Below, one piece after another: positions 12,965 through 14,093 of a DNA stretch of 14,093 nt. Origin of the DNA: Veillonella sp. (GTDB lineage Bacteria > Bacillota > Negativicutes > Veillonellales > Veillonellaceae); NCBI RefSeq assembly GCF_015058545.1, contig NZ_SVCB01000038.1:1-14093 (forward strand), written 5' to 3'. Numbering within the stretch: the stretch's first letter is position 1; each line of letters starts with the position of its first letter. A program made the position numbers and the translations under genes. The notes below the pieces were generated by a model, which saw only the letters and a program-made list of their open reading frames with translations, had not been told where the DNA came from and made no database searches.

Positions 12965-13540
12965 ATGAAGGTTTTAATTGTGGATGATGAATCTTTGATT
13001 CGCATGGATTTACGTGATCAGTTGGAAGCGGCCGGTTACGAAGTAGTGGGGGAAGGAAAAAATGGTGTGGAAGCCTTAGCAAAGGCTAAAACATTGCAAC
13101 CTGATGTAATTTTAATGGATGTGAAAATGCCGGAACTGGACGGCATTGAAGCAGCCCGGCAGATTCGCCATCATAATTGGGGCCCCGTAGTTCTTTTGAC
13201 GGCCTATAGCCAGCAGGATCTTGTGAAAAAAGCGGGGGAATCCGGTGTTTACGGTTATTTAATCAAACCGGTTCGGGAAGATCAACTGGGACCTACTTTA
13301 GAAATGGCGTTTCACCGTTTTCAGGAAGATAGGCAGCTGAAGTCGGATATTGAAGGCCTTGAACAAAGCTTAGAAGAACGTAAATTGATAGCTCGTGCCA
13401 CAGGTATCTTACAAGATTTATACAAAATAACGGAAGAAGCCGCTTATGAGCGTCTACGAGCTTATAGCATGGATAAACGAATAACAATTAGTGCAACCTG
13501 TGAAAAGATTATTGCAGCTGCCAAGAAACGTCGTGTGTAG
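12965..13540 (+). CDS. pdtaR: ANTAR-domain response regulator (PdtaR/EutV type)
   Basis: The 191-residue regulator has an N-terminal receiver domain (1-120) with acidic Asp7 and Asp8, phospho-acceptor Asp52 in LMDVKMPELDG, Thr79 and Lys101 in IKPV. A coiled linker follows at about 121-138, then an ANTAR domain (about 135-188: LEERKLIARATGILQ, ITEEAAYERLRAYSMD, ISATCEKIIAA). ANTAR domains bind RNA. In known systems, phosphorylation drives dimerisation and binding to paired hairpins with hexanucleotide loops, blocking a terminator. The partner kinase lies 58 bases upstream. GAGAGAGG precedes the ATG. The terminator that ends this unit overlaps the last codons. No obvious RNA target occurs in this window, so the regulon is unknown. 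Assignment of the domain is firm; the symbol is provisional. Confidence 0.9.
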   Translation: MKVLIVDDESLIRMDLRDQLEAAGYEVVGEGKNGVEALAKAKTLQPDVILMDVKMPELDGIEAARQIRHHNWGPVVLLTAYSQQDLVKKAGESGVYGYLIKPVREDQLGPTLEMAFHRFQEDRQLKSDIEGLEQSLEERKLIARATGILQDLYKITEEAAYERLRAYSMDKRITISATCEKIIAAAKKRRV

Positions 13541-13554
13541 TCACGGCGTTTTTT
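13527..13554 (+). terminator. Intrinsic terminator overlapping the pdtaR stop codon
   Basis: AACGTCGTG (13527-13535) pairs with CACGGCGTT (13542-13550), 9 bp including one G-U pair, with a 6-base loop TGTAGT. A T run (13549-13554) follows. The TAG stop codon (13538-13540) sits inside the loop. Confidence 0.85.
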
Positions 13555-13585
13555 AGCATCCGTTATAAATAAATCATGCTAAAAA
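13550..13585. repeat. Second inverted repeat sharing the terminator T tract
   Basis: TTTTTAGCAT (13550-13559) and ATGCTAAAAA (13576-13585) are perfect 10-bp reverse complements with a 16-base loop. The left arm is the U tract of the preceding terminator. It may be a reinforcing hairpin. Confidence 0.6.
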
Positions 13586-13626
13586 GATAAAATTTTAGTA
13601 AAAAGTCAAAAAATCAAAAATAATAC

Positions 13627-13654
13627 TTGCAATTATTTTCAATTCGGCTATAAT
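13627..13654 (+). promoter_or_regulatory. Sigma-A-type promoter of groES
   Basis: TTGCAA (-35, 13627-13632) and a perfect TATAAT (-10, 13649-13654) are separated by 16 bases, just upstream of the CIRCE element. Transcription would start near 13661. Confidence 0.85.
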
Positions 13655-13665
13655 AATACTTGTAG

Positions 13666-13692
13666 TTAGCACTCGATGTTAGTGAGTGCTAA
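13666..13692 (+). promoter_or_regulatory. CIRCE operator (HrcA binding site)
   Basis: TTAGCACTC, 9 bases, GAGTGCTAA: a perfect match to the CIRCE consensus inverted repeat. It lies about at the predicted transcription start, the usual position for repression of groESL by HrcA and release on heat shock. hrcA itself is not in the window. Confidence 0.96.
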
Positions 13693-13750
13693 TAAAATAA
13701 ATAATCAAAACTACTAATTTAGACCTATTAGTACAAAGGAGAGATTAACA

Positions 13751-14038
13751 ATGATGAAACCTTTAGGCGACCGTGTTATAATTCGTGTCCTTGAAAAAGA
13801 AGAAAAAACAAAAAGTGGTATCTTTTTACCGGATACAGCTAAAGAAAAACCTTCCGAAGGTGAAGTAATTGCTGTAGGTGCCGGCAAAGTATATGACAAC
13901 GGACAGCGTGTTGCTCCTGAAGTAGCAGTTGGTGATAAAGTAATGTTCTCCAAATATGCAGGTACAGAAGTAAAAATTGATGGTGTTGACCATCTCGTAA
14001 TTAGCGAACGCGATATTTTAGCTATTTTAGAAAAATAA
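13751..14038 (+). CDS. groES: GroES, co-chaperonin 10
   Basis: GroES forms the heptameric lid of the GroEL chaperonin and helps fold cytosolic proteins. The 95-residue product has the standard sequence: KPLGDRVIIRVLEKEEKTKSG, the mobile-loop segment GIFLPDTAKEKPSEGEVIAVG (about residues 23-43), VGDKVMFSKYAGTEVKIDG and a C-terminal ISERDILAILEK. AAGGAG (13737-13742) lies 8 bases before the first ATG at 13751; a second ATG directly follows at 13754. A perfect CIRCE element and promoter precede it, so HrcA control is expected. groEL normally follows. The remaining 55 bases of the window show no ribosome-binding site or start codon with a GroEL-like beginning, so it lies beyond the edge if present. 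Confidence 0.97.
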   Translation: MMKPLGDRVIIRVLEKEEKTKSGIFLPDTAKEKPSEGEVIAVGAGKVYDNGQRVAPEVAVGDKVMFSKYAGTEVKIDGVDHLVISERDILAILEK

Positions 14039-14093
14039 TATATCTACAATAACAACGATTCCCTAATTTATATATTCAATCAGATCTGCCGTA

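Noticed and set aside
13536..13541. Six-base loop TGTAGT of the pdtaR terminator as a possible ANTAR target hexaloop
   Set aside because: The known loops start with A and have G at position 4. This one starts with T and has A there, and no paired hexaloop hairpin adjoins it.
14039..14093. Possible start of groEL at the right edge
   Set aside because: No ribosome-binding site, start codon or GroEL-like N-terminus is present in these 55 bases.

Overview
The window is a stretch of bacterial chromosome carrying core housekeeping genes, almost all on the + strand and tightly packed. Base composition is moderate (about 45-50% G+C in most genes, by hand count of sampled lines). The gene order is a PASTA-type Ser/Thr kinase end followed by rsgA and rpe, then acpS, a fused NAD(P)HX repair enzyme, an AMIN-domain amidase with a GerMN lipoprotein, a thiL/t6A/rimI cluster, a histidine kinase with an ANTAR regulator, and CIRCE-controlled groES. 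This points to the Firmicutes, and best fits the Negativicutes (Veillonella/Dialister/Megasphaera relatives). The phylum-level placement is fairly safe; the genus is a guess.

Region by region. Bases 1 to about 280 do not match the rest: they are G+C rich (about 63-67% in 121-240) and carry, on the minus strand, the C-terminal end of an EamA/DMT-type transporter. Near 275-285 this switches abruptly into the C-terminal end of a PknB-like kinase on the + strand, which suggests an assembly join or a recombination breakpoint. From 281 to 2083 lie the pknB end, rsgA and rpe, closed by an intrinsic terminator. acpS (2128-2490) and the bifunctional nnr (2618-4168) follow, separated by a hairpin. An A+T-rich islet (about 4170-5450) holds one metallo-beta-lactamase-fold lipoprotein flanked by long inverted repeats. 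An extended -10 promoter then serves an exported amidase and a GerMN lipoprotein (5650-7439), closed by a terminator.

Another extended -10 promoter precedes thiL-tsaE-tsaB-rimI-tsaD (7672-11436). Its genes overlap or nearly touch and supply thiamine diphosphate synthesis, three components of the t6A37 tRNA modification machinery, and an S18-type acetyltransferase. A soluble PdtaS-like histidine kinase and an ANTAR-type RNA-binding response regulator follow (11458-13540). They end in a terminator whose loop contains the stop codon. The window closes with a textbook promoter plus CIRCE operator and groES; groEL is expected next but is not reached.

I found no rRNA, tRNA, CRISPR array, transposase or prophage gene. 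Nothing here is clearly a new system. The items most worth a second look are the composite left end, the kinase/ANTAR pair whose RNA targets are not visible here, the A+T-rich lipoprotein islet, and several structured leaders.
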